Source: Microbacterium neungamense
Lineage (GTDB): Bacteria > Actinomycetota > Actinomycetes > Actinomycetales > Microbacteriaceae
Assembly (NCBI RefSeq): GCF_024971095.1
Contig: NZ_CP069717.1
Span: forward strand, 2,170,001 to 2,234,000
DNA length: 64,000 bases
Reading direction: 5' to 3'
The notes beneath the pieces were generated by a model. The model was not told the DNA's origin and searched no databases. It was given only the letters and a program-made list of their open reading frames with translations. The position numbers and the translations under genes were made by a program. Shown here in pieces: positions 43,904 to 51,987 of the stretch. How positions within the stretch are numbered: the stretch's first letter is position 1; each line of letters begins with the position of its first letter.

Positions 43904-45355
43904 ATGTCCGAGAAGATCGCCGCAGCCCCGGCCCTCATCGAGCGCACCGGCATCGAGATCGTGCCGGAGTCCGACCGCACCGCCAAGCCCCGAGACCTGT
44001 TCTGGCCGTGGTTCGCGGCGAACGTGTCGGTCTTCGGGATGAGCTACGGCTCGTTCGTGCTCGGCTTCGGCATCTCGTTCTGGCAGGCGACGCTGGTGTC
44101 GGTGATCGGGATCGTGATCTCGTTCCTGCTGTGCGGGCTGATCGCGATCGCCGGCAAGCGCGGCTCCGCGCCGACCATGGTGCTCTCCCGCGCGGCGTTC
44201 GGGGTGCACGGGCAGAAGGTGCCCGGCATCGTGTCGTGGCTCACCTCGATCGGGTGGGAGACGTTCCTGGCGATCTTGGCGGTGCTCGCGACGGCCACCA
44301 TCATCGGCCGGCTCGGCGGCGACGGCGACAGCATCGCCCTGCGGATCGTGGCCACCGTCATCGTCGCCGCGCTCATCGTCACCGCGTCCGTGCTCGGCTA
44401 CCACACGATCATGCGGCTGCAGTCGGTGCTCACCTGGGTGACCGGCATCGTGACGATCCTGTACGTCGTGCTCGCCGTGCCGAGCATCGACCTGGGCGCG
44501 GTGCTGGCGCGACCCGGCGGCGGCGTGGGACAGGTCGTCGGCGCCCTGGTCATGGTGATGACCGGGTTCGGGCTGGGATGGATCAACATCGCCGCGGACT
44601 GGTCGCGGTATCAGAAGCGCACCGCCTCGGACGGCTCCATCGTGTTCTGGAACACCTTCGGGGGCGCGATCGCCCCGGTGCTGCTCGTCGTCTTCGGCCT
44701 CCTGCTCGCCGGCTCGGACGACGAGCTCATGGCCGCCGTCGGCGCCGACCCGATCGGCGCCCTCGCCGCGCTGCTGCCGGTCTGGGTGCTCGTGCCCTTC
44801 CTGCTCACCGCCGTGCTCGCGCTGGTCTCCGGCGCCGTGCTCGGCATCTACTCCTCCGGCCTGACGCTGATCAGCCTCGGCATCCGCATCCCCCGCCCGG
44901 CCGCGGCGGGCATCGACGGCGTCATCCTCACCCTCGGCACGATCTGGGTGGTCTTCTTCGCCGCCGACTTCCTCGGCCCGTTCCAGTCCTTCCTGATCAC
45001 GCTGGGCGTGCCGCTGGCGTCCTGGGCCGGCATCCTCATCGCCGACATCCTGCGCCGCCGCCGCGACTACGACGAGCAGGCGCTGTTCGACCCCGCCGGG
45101 CGCTACGGCGCCTGGGACGGGGTCTCGATCGGCACGATGATCGTGGCGAGCATCATCGGCTGGGGCTTCGTCGTGAACCTGTTCGCGGATGCCGCGCCGT
45201 GGAACAACTGGCAGGGCTACTTCCTCGGGCTGATCGGCGGCAAGGACGGCGACTGGGCGTACGCGAACCTGGGCGTGTTCATCGCGCTGGTGCTGTCGTT
45301 CGTCGTCACCTGGTTCGCCCGCGCCGGACGGATCCGCCGGCAGGAGGAGTCGTGA
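43904..45355 (+). CDS. NCS1-family nucleobase/cytosine permease
   Basis: 483-residue transporter with twelve predicted helices. It shows the family N-terminus RDLFWPWFAANVSVFGMSYG, GLGWINIAADWSRY (around residue 225) and a late YLG-like region. NCS1 proteins import cytosine, allantoin, hydantoin or thiamine precursors with sodium or protons. The ATG at 43904 is preceded by GGATGAGGGC. The stop overlaps the following hydrolase GTG in GTGA, so cargo and hydrolase are probably linked. Confidence 0.85.
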   Translation: MSEKIAAAPALIERTGIEIVPESDRTAKPRDLFWPWFAANVSVFGMSYGSFVLGFGISFWQATLVSVIGIVISFLLCGLIAIAGKRGSAPTMVLSRAAFGVHGQKVPGIVSWLTSIGWETFLAILAVLATATIIGRLGGDGDSIALRIVATVIVAALIVTASVLGYHTIMRLQSVLTWVTGIVTILYVVLAVPSIDLGAVLARPGGGVGQVVGALVMVMTGFGLGWINIAADWSRYQKRTASDGSIVFWNTFGGAIAPVLLVVFGLLLAGSDDELMAAVGADPIGALAALLPVWVLVPFLLTAVLALVSGAVLGIYSSGLTLISLGIRIPRPAAAGIDGVILTLGTIWVVFFAADFLGPFQSFLITLGVPLASWAGILIADILRRRRDYDEQALFDPAGRYGAWDGVSIGTMIVASIIGWGFVVNLFADAAPWNNWQGYFLGLIGGKDGDWAYANLGVFIALVLSFVVTWFARAGRIRRQEES

Positions 45356-46371
45356 CCACGGCGCGCGCGCGAGGGAGGGTCGTGCGGATCGTCCTCGGGG
45401 CGATCCTGGCGATCGGCGTGATCGCGGCGGTGATCGGGTCGATCACGCCCTGGCCCTCCGCGATGATCATCCGGTCGGTGTTCACCAAGGGCGGCCAGGA
45501 GACGGCCGCCGAGATGAACCGCCATCAGCCTGATGCCGAGCTCACCGAGAAGCTCGACATCGCCTACGGCGACGACGGCGCCGACACGACGATGGACGTC
45601 TTCGCACCGGCATCCGCCGACGCGCCGCTGCCCACGGTGGTGTGGGTGCACGGCGGGGCGTGGATCTCCGGCTCGAAGGAGGACGTCGCGCCCTACCTGC
45701 GCATCCTCGCCGCCGAGGGCTACACCGCCATCGGTCTCAACTACACCCGCGGCCCGGAGGCCGCGTACCCGACCGCGGTGCACCAGCTCAACAGCGCCCT
45801 GGCGTACATCGACGAGCACGCCGCCGAGCTGGGCGTCGACCCGTCCCGCATCGTGCTCGCCGGCGACTCCGCCGGCGGTCAGCTCGCCAGCCAGCTGGCG
45901 ACCCTGATCACGAGCGAGGAGTACGCGACCCTGATGGGCATCGAGCCGGCGCTCCAGCCCGGGCAGCTCGCCGCGACCATCCTGAACTGCGGCGTGTACG
46001 ACCTCTCGGCCCTGGCCGCCCTCGACGGCATCGAGGGGTGGGGCTTCAAGTCCGCGATGTGGGCGTACGCCGGCGAGCGGAACTGGGCGGACGGCTGGAC
46101 CGGCGCGACGATGTCGACGATCGACTTCGTCACGGCCGACTTCCCGCCGACCTACATCAGCGGCGGCAACGGCGACGGGCTCACCTGGCTGCAGTCCATC
46201 CCGATGTCGCAGCGCCTGGACGAGCTCGGCGTCGAGGTCACCACACTGTTCTGGCCGGAGCCGCACGAACCGCGGCTGCCGCACGAGTACCAGTTCCACC
46301 TCGATCTGCCGGAGGCCCAGGAGGCCCTGCAGCGCACCCTCGACTTCCTGAAGACGCACACCGCCGGATGA
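45352..46371 (+). CDS. Alpha/beta hydrolase (HGG type), possible kynurenine formamidase
   Basis: 339-residue hydrolase with an N-terminal transmembrane or signal-anchor segment (RIVLGAILAIGVIAAVIGSI). The oxyanion motif is VHGGAWISGSKED (around residue 102), the nucleophile GDSAGGQLASQL (around 170), and the His is near PHEPRLPHEYQFHL. HGG-type hydrolases include the formamidase of the kynurenine pathway, and TDO follows 54 bp downstream. The link with the permease gene by GTGA overlap argues for a permease-related ester or amide substrate instead. Either is inference. Confidence 0.75.
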   Translation: MTTARARGRVVRIVLGAILAIGVIAAVIGSITPWPSAMIIRSVFTKGGQETAAEMNRHQPDAELTEKLDIAYGDDGADTTMDVFAPASADAPLPTVVWVHGGAWISGSKEDVAPYLRILAAEGYTAIGLNYTRGPEAAYPTAVHQLNSALAYIDEHAAELGVDPSRIVLAGDSAGGQLASQLATLITSEEYATLMGIEPALQPGQLAATILNCGVYDLSALAALDGIEGWGFKSAMWAYAGERNWADGWTGATMSTIDFVTADFPPTYISGGNGDGLTWLQSIPMSQRLDELGVEVTTLFWPEPHEPRLPHEYQFHLDLPEAQEALQRTLDFLKTHTAG

Positions 46372-46382
46372 ACCCGGACATT

Positions 46383-46418
46383 TCACCTCTGTGACGAACG
46401 GCACAGAAGTGATATGTT
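46383..46418 (+). promoter_or_regulatory. Promoter and palindromic operator of the kynurenine operon
   Basis: TCACCTCTGTG (46383-46393) and CACAGAAGTGA (46402-46412) form an 11-bp inverted repeat with one mismatch and an 8-base spacer. Within it lie TGTGAC (46390-46395) and, 17 bases on, the -10 TATGTT (46413-46418). Repressor binding would cover the promoter. The PaaX-like gene at the end of the operon is the obvious candidate regulator. Confidence 0.6.
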
Positions 46419-46425
46419 CGTGGGC

Positions 46426-47292
46426 ATGGGCCCCGATGACGCCGCGCACCCCAACCAGCGACCGCTCGAGGACTCGATCGTCACCGATCTGAAGGATCGG
46501 ATGACCTACGGGTCCTACCTCGACCTCGACCGGCTGCTCAGCGCGCAGCATCCGGTGTCGCAGCCGCAGCATCACGACGAGATGCTGTTCATCATCCAGC
46601 ACCAGACCACCGAGCTCTGGCTCAAGCTGGTGCTGCACGAGCTCGGCACGGCCCGCGACCGGCTCGCCGAGGACGACCTCCGGGCCGCGCTCAAGCACAT
46701 CGCGCGGATCAAGCACATCCAGGAGGTGCTCACCCAGCAGTGGTCGGTGCTCGCCACGCTGACGCCGACGGAGTACGCGCAGTTCCGCGGCGACCTGGGC
46801 AACTCCTCCGGCTTCCAGTCCGTGCAGTACCGCGCCGTCGAGTTCGCCCTCGGGAACAAGAACGAGCGGATGCTGGGCGTCTTCCGGAACCACCCGGCCG
46901 ACCTCGCGCTGCTCACCGCGGAGTGGGAGCGGCCCACGCTGTACGACGAGTTCCTCCGCTACGTCGCCCGGCGCGGCCTGCCGGTGCCGCACGACATCCT
47001 CGACCGCGACGTGCGCGAGCCGTACCGCGAGCACGCCGACCTGGTGCCGGTGCTGCGGGAGATCTACGAGAACCCGCACGAGTACTGGGACCTGTACGAG
47101 GCCTGCGAGGAGCTCGTCGACGTCGAGGACAACTTCCAGTTCTGGCGGTTCCGCCACCTGCGCACGGTCACCCGCACGATCGGCTGGAAGACCGGCACCG
47201 GCGGGTCGAGCGGCGTGGACTTCCTGCGCCGCGCGCTGGACCTGACGTTCTTTCCGGAGCTGTACAGCGTGCGCACGGAGATCGGGCGATGA
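46426..47292 (+). CDS. kynA: Tryptophan 2,3-dioxygenase
   Basis: 288-residue heme enzyme converting L-tryptophan to N-formylkynurenine. Motifs: MTYGSYLDLDRLL, then HHDEMLFIIQHQTTELWLKL (residues ~45-65), including the distal His-like region, RFRGDLGNSSGFQSVQYRAV-type FRGDLGNSSGFQSVQYR (around 125), and the proximal heme His in FWRFRHLRTVTRTIG (around 245). ATG 46426 lies eight bases after the -10 box, implying a leaderless message; ATG 46414 overlaps the -10 and is unlikely. Its stop overlaps the next gene (ATGA). Confidence 0.95.
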   Translation: MGPDDAAHPNQRPLEDSIVTDLKDRMTYGSYLDLDRLLSAQHPVSQPQHHDEMLFIIQHQTTELWLKLVLHELGTARDRLAEDDLRAALKHIARIKHIQEVLTQQWSVLATLTPTEYAQFRGDLGNSSGFQSVQYRAVEFALGNKNERMLGVFRNHPADLALLTAEWERPTLYDEFLRYVARRGLPVPHDILDRDVREPYREHADLVPVLREIYENPHEYWDLYEACEELVDVEDNFQFWRFRHLRTVTRTIGWKTGTGGSSGVDFLRRALDLTFFPELYSVRTEIGR

Positions 47293-48290
47293 GCGCGACG
47301 ACCGCCGGCATTCGCGCGGTCGCGTACTTCGACGGACGGATGCTGCGCGAGGGCGTGCTCGCAGCGGGGATCGACGGCACTCCGCGGCTCGCCGCAGGGC
47401 CCGCCCCCGCCGACGCGGCCCGGCTGGACGGGCTGGTCACCGGCCGGTTCACCGACCACCACGTGCACCTGCAGCTGGTCGACCACACCCTGCTCCCGGA
47501 CTCGCGGCTCGGCCGGGTGATCGACCTCGGGGCGAACGTGGACCGCATCCGCGAGATCGCCGCCGAGCACCCTGCCGTGCGCGTCGAGTACGCCGGCCCT
47601 TTCCTCACCGCGATGGGCGGCTATCCGTCCGATCGCGCGTGGGCGCCCGAGGGCGCCGTGCACGAGATCACGGATGCGGAGGGCGCGACGGCCACCGTCG
47701 CCGCCCTCGCGGCCGCCGGCGTCAGCTGCCTGAAGACCGTCGGCAACAGCGACGCGGGCCCGGTGCTGGACGACGCGCTGCTCCGGCTGCTGGCCGGCCT
47801 CGCCGCCGACCACGACCTGCCCCTCGTCGCGCACGCCGAGGGCGCCGGGCAGGCGCAGCGGGTGGCCCGGCTCGGGGCGAGCCGGCTCGCGCACGCCCCG
47901 TTCACCGAGCGGCTGACCGACGACGAGATCGCCGCGCAGGCGGCATCCGTCTCGTGGATCTCGACCATGGCGATCCACGAGGGCGAGGCGTACGCGCACG
48001 TCGTCGACAACGTCCGCCGGTTCCATGCCGCCGGCGGCATGCTCGTGTACGGCAGCGACATGGGCAACGGCCCCACCCCGGTCGACCTGCGCGACAGCGA
48101 GGTGGCCGCGCTGCGCGAAGCGGGCGTCGACGGCCTCGACCTGCTGCGGGCGCTGGCGCCGGAGGACCCGCTCGGTCCGGCATCCGTCCTGCTGCTGCTC
48201 CCCGACGGCGATCCCGCCCGCGCCCGCCGGCTCACACCCGCCGACCTGGGCGCCACCCACCCCTTCGACGACGCTGGAGACCCGAGATGA
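47289..48290 (+). CDS. Amidohydrolase-family metal-dependent hydrolase
   Basis: 333-residue TIM-barrel amidohydrolase. Metal-site motifs: TDHHVHLQL (HxH, around residue 56), a lysine in CLKTVGNSDAG, LVAHAEGAGQA (His), RLAHAPFTERL (His) and YGSDMGNGP (Asp, around 253). It is sandwiched by four-base overlaps between tryptophan dioxygenase and kynureninase, exactly where a formamidase activity is needed, so it is a second formamidase candidate. Known kynurenine formamidases belong to other folds, so this would be unusual. Confidence 0.8.
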   Translation: MSATTAGIRAVAYFDGRMLREGVLAAGIDGTPRLAAGPAPADAARLDGLVTGRFTDHHVHLQLVDHTLLPDSRLGRVIDLGANVDRIREIAAEHPAVRVEYAGPFLTAMGGYPSDRAWAPEGAVHEITDAEGATATVAALAAAGVSCLKTVGNSDAGPVLDDALLRLLAGLAADHDLPLVAHAEGAGQAQRVARLGASRLAHAPFTERLTDDEIAAQAASVSWISTMAIHEGEAYAHVVDNVRRFHAAGGMLVYGSDMGNGPTPVDLRDSEVAALREAGVDGLDLLRALAPEDPLGPASVLLLLPDGDPARARRLTPADLGATHPFDDAGDPR

Positions 48291-49555
48291 CCGACACCGA
48301 AGCCACCGATCCGGCCGTGCTCGATGCCGCCGAGGCGGAGCTGCGCGCACAGGCGCGCACTCTCGACGCCGCCGACCCGCTCGCCCGCCACCTCGACGCG
48401 TTCGCCGAGGCGCCCGGCGTCCACGCGTACCTCGACGGCAACTCACTCGGCCGACCGCTCCGGTCACTGCCCGAGCGGGTCGCCGCCTTCGTCCGCGAGG
48501 ACTGGGGCACCCGGCTGATCCGCTCCTGGGACGAGCAGTGGATGGAGTTGCCGATGCGCCTGGGCGACCGCATCGCCGAGGTCACCCTCGGCGCGGCATC
48601 CGGCCAGACGATCGTGGCCGACTCGACCAGCGTGCTGCTGTACAAGCTGATGCGGGCGGCCGTCGCCGCCCGGCCGGGACGCGACGAGATCGTGATCGAG
48701 GCGGGCAACTTCCCGACCGATCGCTTCATCGCCGCAGGCGTCGCCGAGGAGACCGGCGCCGCGCTGCGCTGGCTCGAGCCGGATCCGGTCACCGGCGTCG
48801 CGGTCGACGACGTCGCCGCCGTGGTCTCGGACCGCACCGCCCTCGTCGTGCTCAGCCATGTCGACTACCGCTCCGGCGCCCTGGCGGACATGCCGGCGAT
48901 CACGCGCGCGGTGAAGGATGCCGGCGCGCTCATGCTCTGGGACCTGTGCCACTCGGTCGGCGCCGTGCCGATGCAGCTGGATGCCTGGGGCGTGGACCTT
49001 GCGGTCGGCTGCACGTACAAGTACCTCAACGGCGGCCCGGGCTCGCCCGCGTTCGCGTACCTCCGCGCCGAGCACCAGGGTGTGCTGCAGCAGCCCATCC
49101 ACGGCTGGTGGGGTGCGGCCGACATCTTCGCGATGGGTCCGGAGTACGCGCCGGTCGCCGGCATCCGTCAGCTGCTCAGCGGCACACCCCCGGTCATGTC
49201 GATGCTCGGGATGCAGGGCATGCTCGACCTCATCGACGAGGCGGGCATCGACGCGGTCCGCGCCAAGTCCATCTCGCTCACCGACTTCGCCGTGCGCGCC
49301 TACGACGCGCTTCTCGCCCCGCGCGGCGTGCGGCTGCTGTCGCCGCGCGAGGCGTCGCGCCGTGGCGGGCACGTGACCATCGGCCACGACTCGTTCCAGG
49401 ACGTGACCCGCAGGCTGTGGGCGGACGGCGTGATCCCCGACTTCCGGTTCCCGGACGGCATCCGGCTGGGCCTGTCGCCGCTGAGCACCTCGCACGAGGA
49501 GACCCTCCGCGGCATCCTCGCCGTCCGCGACGCCCTGCCGAACGATGCCGGCTGA
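48287..49555 (+). CDS. kynU: Kynureninase
   Basis: 422-residue PLP enzyme cleaving kynurenine to anthranilate and alanine. Motifs: YLDGNSLGRPL (around residue 47), DSTSVLLYKLM, SHVDYRSGALADM, LWDLCHSVGAVPM (Asp binding PLP) and the PLP lysine in GCTYKYLNGGPGSPAF (around 245), then PIHGWWG. The ATG overlaps the amidohydrolase stop (ATGA). Its last eleven bases overlap the PaaX-like gene. It completes the anthranilate branch of tryptophan catabolism. Confidence 0.95.
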   Translation: MTDTEATDPAVLDAAEAELRAQARTLDAADPLARHLDAFAEAPGVHAYLDGNSLGRPLRSLPERVAAFVREDWGTRLIRSWDEQWMELPMRLGDRIAEVTLGAASGQTIVADSTSVLLYKLMRAAVAARPGRDEIVIEAGNFPTDRFIAAGVAEETGAALRWLEPDPVTGVAVDDVAAVVSDRTALVVLSHVDYRSGALADMPAITRAVKDAGALMLWDLCHSVGAVPMQLDAWGVDLAVGCTYKYLNGGPGSPAFAYLRAEHQGVLQQPIHGWWGAADIFAMGPEYAPVAGIRQLLSGTPPVMSMLGMQGMLDLIDEAGIDAVRAKSISLTDFAVRAYDALLAPRGVRLLSPREASRRGGHVTIGHDSFQDVTRRLWADGVIPDFRFPDGIRLGLSPLSTSHEETLRGILAVRDALPNDAG

Positions 49556-50351
49556 CACGGTCCTCGACGACATCGAGGCTCGGCCGGGCAGCACCACGTC
49601 CCTGCTGCGCACGGTCGTGGGGCTCTACCTGCGCCGGCTCGGCGGCGAGGTGTCGTCCGCCGCGCTGGTCCGGCTCGCCGACGACCTCGGCATCGCGGCC
49701 GGTCCCGCCCGCACCGCGATCGCGCGGCTGAAGCAGAAGGGACTGCTGCTGCCCGCGCCCGGCCCCGGGTACGCGCTGAACCCGGCGGCCGTGCGGATGC
49801 TGGAGCGCGGCGACCGGCGCATCTTCCAGGTGCGCACCATGGCTCCGGGCGACCCGTGGTGCCTGATCTCGGCGACCATCCCCGAGACCCGGCGCGATCT
49901 GCGCCACCAGCTGCGCCGGCGGCTGCAGTTCCTCGGCGCCGGCGCCGTGTCCGCCGGCCTCTGGATCGTCCCCGGCCATCTCGAGGCGGAGGTCGAGCTG
50001 CTGCTCGAGGACCTCGGCGCGCGGGCGTCCGCCACCCTGTTCCGCACCGCGGACCCGCGCCCGCCCCGTCCGCTCGCCGATGCCGTGGGCTCGTGGTGGG
50101 ATCTGCACGCCCTCCGCGCCGAGCACCTGCGCTTCCTGGCATCCGTGCGCGCGCATGACGGCGAGCCGCCGTTCCCCGCCTATGTGCGCCTGATCGACAG
50201 CTGGCGGGTGCTGCCCTACATCGACCCGGGGCTCCCCGCGGAGCTTCTGCCGGACGACTGGCCCGGGCTGCGCAGCGCGGCCGCGTTCACCGCGGTCTCG
50301 GCCCGCCTGGCCGGCCCGGCGTGGGAGCACGTCCGCGCCGTCGCCGGCTGA
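49545..50351 (+). CDS. PaaX-family transcriptional regulator
   Basis: 268-residue regulator with a PaaX-type N-terminal winged helix (SSAALVRLADDLGIAAGPAR, then TAIARLKQKGLLLP, residues ~35-75). The PaaX central and C-terminal domains follow (WCLISATIPETRRDLRHQLR, GLWIVPGHLEAEVELLLEDL). Homologues repress aromatic catabolic operons and sense CoA thioesters or aromatics. It overlaps kynU, so it is made with the operon it probably controls through the palindrome at 46383-46412. Confidence 0.85.
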   Translation: MPADTVLDDIEARPGSTTSLLRTVVGLYLRRLGGEVSSAALVRLADDLGIAAGPARTAIARLKQKGLLLPAPGPGYALNPAAVRMLERGDRRIFQVRTMAPGDPWCLISATIPETRRDLRHQLRRRLQFLGAGAVSAGLWIVPGHLEAEVELLLEDLGARASATLFRTADPRPPRPLADAVGSWWDLHALRAEHLRFLASVRAHDGEPPFPAYVRLIDSWRVLPYIDPGLPAELLPDDWPGLRSAAAFTAVSARLAGPAWEHVRAVAG

Positions 50352-50402
50352 CGACCCTCCGCGCCGGGAGGGCAACGCGCTCCTGCGGGCACGGCGTCGA
50401 GC

Positions 50403-50702
50403 TCAGCCCAGCTCGCGGATGAACGCCGCAACGTGCTCGCGCAGGCGCAGGATGCGCCACGAGCACAGCGCGCGCCGGAGCACCCGCTGCTCGGCGCGCT
50501 GCAGCAGCACCCCGACAGGGCGGTCGTCGAGGTCGGCGATGACGTACGCCCGCCGCGGGATCTTCGGGTCGGACCAGCCGAGGTAGTCCAGCCGCTCGAA
50601 GTCGAGCTCGTCGAAGCCGGGCGGGAGGGTGAGCGAGGCGGCCTCCTTGCGGGAGGCGTTCAGGAAGGATGCGCGGATGGCGCGGTCGTCGAGGGGACGC
50701 AT
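50403..50702 (-). CDS. FBP-domain (EF-G-binding type) protein lacking its zinc finger
   Basis: 99 residues. The N-terminus is typical of FBP/FusB-like actinobacterial proteins: MRPLDDRAIRASFLNASRKE, then LDYLGWSDPKIPRRAYVIAD, and RALCSW where the zinc-binding treble clef normally begins. It then jumps directly to RILRLREHVAAFIRELG, which resembles the family's last helix. About 60 residues, with all but one cysteine, are missing in frame. Such proteins bind EF-G and rescue fusidic-acid-stalled ribosomes; this version has lost the domain that does it. Confidence 0.7.
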   Translation of the reverse strand: MRPLDDRAIRASFLNASRKEAASLTLPPGFDELDFERLDYLGWSDPKIPRRAYVIADLDDRPVGVLLQRAEQRVLRRALCSWRILRLREHVAAFIRELG

Positions 50703-51003
50703 GCGAGTGCTTTCTGTCGGCGCCGCCACAGGGCGGCGAGAGGTCGGGAGGACGGCATCCCTCAGACGGATGCCGAGACGGCGAAGCACCGGCGACGGGA
50801 TCCGTCACCGGCTCTCATTCAGCCTCTGACGCCGGCGCGCATCGCGCCCGCAGTCCTCCTCCGCGCCACGCGGGCGTCCTCCATGAACAGCACGCCTCGA
50901 TTCTACGCGCGGCCGACTGTTTCACTCCGTTTCGCCCGGCGTTGGCAGCGGCCGCGGCACGGCGTAACGTTCCTGCAACGTCCGATCCCGTGAGGAGCCC
51001 GCC
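50703..51003 (+). promoter_or_regulatory. Intergenic region with promoter of the 51004 gene
   Basis: Gene-free. TTGGCA (50942-50947), a 17-base spacer and TAACGT (50965-50970) form a good promoter, with GAGGAG ahead of the GTG at 51004. The left two thirds show only scattered short palindromes around GACGGGATCCGTC. Confidence 0.55.
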
Positions 51004-51348
51004 GTGAACACGCCGCTGACCCGCCGCCCGCCCTTCGAGGTGCGTGAGCGTTCGGCGTGCATGTGCGGCCACGGCGACACCTGCTCCTCGTTCGCCCCGG
51101 GACACGCCCTGCACCTGATCCAGGCGCGGATGGCGTCGGCCACTCCGCTCGGGTGGGCGGATGCCATCGTCGAGAGCGCGGATGCGGCATCCGGCGTTCT
51201 GGCGCTGCGCACGCTCGACGGCGAGGAGCACCTGGTGTGGAACGCCGGCGGCGCCGCCCTGGAGGCGGCGCCGGGCACTCCGGTGGCCCTGCACCGCGAC
51301 TACGGCGTGCTGGCCGTCGGTCGGGTGCAGTACAACGTGGCGGTCTGA
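51004..51348 (+). CDS. Conserved hypothetical protein with CMCGHGDTC motif
   Basis: 114-residue soluble protein. After a short N-terminus it has ERSACMCGHGDTCSSFAPGH, a Cys/His cluster (three Cys, two His within about 20 residues) that could bind a metal. A beta-rich domain follows (GVLALRTLDGEEHLVWNAGG, VALHRDYGVLAVGRVQYNV). I do not recognise the family. The GTG start is supported by GAGGAG. It converges with the copper-storage-like gene across five tandem repeats. Confidence 0.6.
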   Translation: MNTPLTRRPPFEVRERSACMCGHGDTCSSFAPGHALHLIQARMASATPLGWADAIVESADAASGVLALRTLDGEEHLVWNAGGAALEAAPGTPVALHRDYGVLAVGRVQYNVAV

Positions 51349-51457
51349 CCCTTCGACGGGCTCAGGGACCGCCCTTCGACGGGCTCAGGGACCGCCCTTC
51401 GACGGGCTCAGGGACCGCCCTTCGACGGGCTCAGGGACCGCCCTTCGACGGGCTCCG
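51349..51457. repeat. Five tandem copies of the CTTCGACGGGCTCAG repeat
   Basis: Units of 23 bp start at 51349, 51372, 51395, 51418 and 51441 (last partial). Each holds CCCT, the loop TCGACGGGCTC and AGGG, the same hairpin that is embedded in lhr and cydDC. The array begins one base after the stop of the 51004 gene and ends at the Csp stop. Confidence 0.9.
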
Positions 51458-51458
51458 C

Positions 51459-51860
51459 CTAGGCGGTCTTCGCCATCGAGTCGCGCATCGCCATGCAGGC
51501 CGCCATGCAGGCCTTGCACGCCTGAGCGCACATCTTGCAGACCTCGCTGTGCTCGGCGTGCGCCATGCACTCGTCCATGCACATGCGGCACATCGTGATG
51601 CAGGCGTCCAGCATCGCGGTCATCGCCTCGGGCGTCATGCCCTGCATCCGCATCATCGCCCGCATCATGGTGTTGCACATGTCGGCGCAGTTCATGCACG
51701 CCGCGCTGCAGTCCATCATCTGGGTCGAGCACACGGTACAGGCCTGCTCGCAGGCCGAACACGCGTCCATACAGGCCTGCATCGCCTGCATGTCCGTCAT
51801 CTCCATGCCGGGCATCGAGGTCATGTCCTTCGACATGGCGTCCATCATCATCGAGTCCAT
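51459..51860 (-). CDS. Four-helix-bundle copper-storage-like protein (Csp/DUF326)
   Basis: 133-residue Cys/Met-rich helical protein. The core has repeated CxxxC patterns: MDACSACEQACTVCS, MDCSAACMNCADMCN, CITMCRMCMDECM, CKMCAQACKACMAACM. This matches cytosolic copper-storage proteins that line a four-helix bundle with cysteines to bind many Cu(I) ions. A Met-rich N-terminus may also bind copper. ATG 51860 with GAGGAAGG upstream is preferred over a 15-residue longer form. The stop TAG lies within a CCGCCTAGGCGG palindrome. Confidence 0.85.
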   Translation of the reverse strand: MDSMMMDAMSKDMTSMPGMEMTDMQAMQACMDACSACEQACTVCSTQMMDCSAACMNCADMCNTMMRAMMRMQGMTPEAMTAMLDACITMCRMCMDECMAHAEHSEVCKMCAQACKACMAACMAMRDSMAKTA

Positions 51861-51987
51861 CGCGCACCGCCTTCCTCGTCGGGTTCCGACAGCGGGCAGG
51901 ATCACCCGCCTGGGGCAAGGGTACGCCCGCGCCGCACCGGCGTCGATGGTCAGTCTTCCGCCGGATCCGGGCCGAAGATCCGGTCGC

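Noticed and set aside
51349..51457. Possible CRISPR or iteron array
   Set aside because: Units are contiguous 23-mers with no spacers, and the same core occurs inside protein genes; no replication gene is near.
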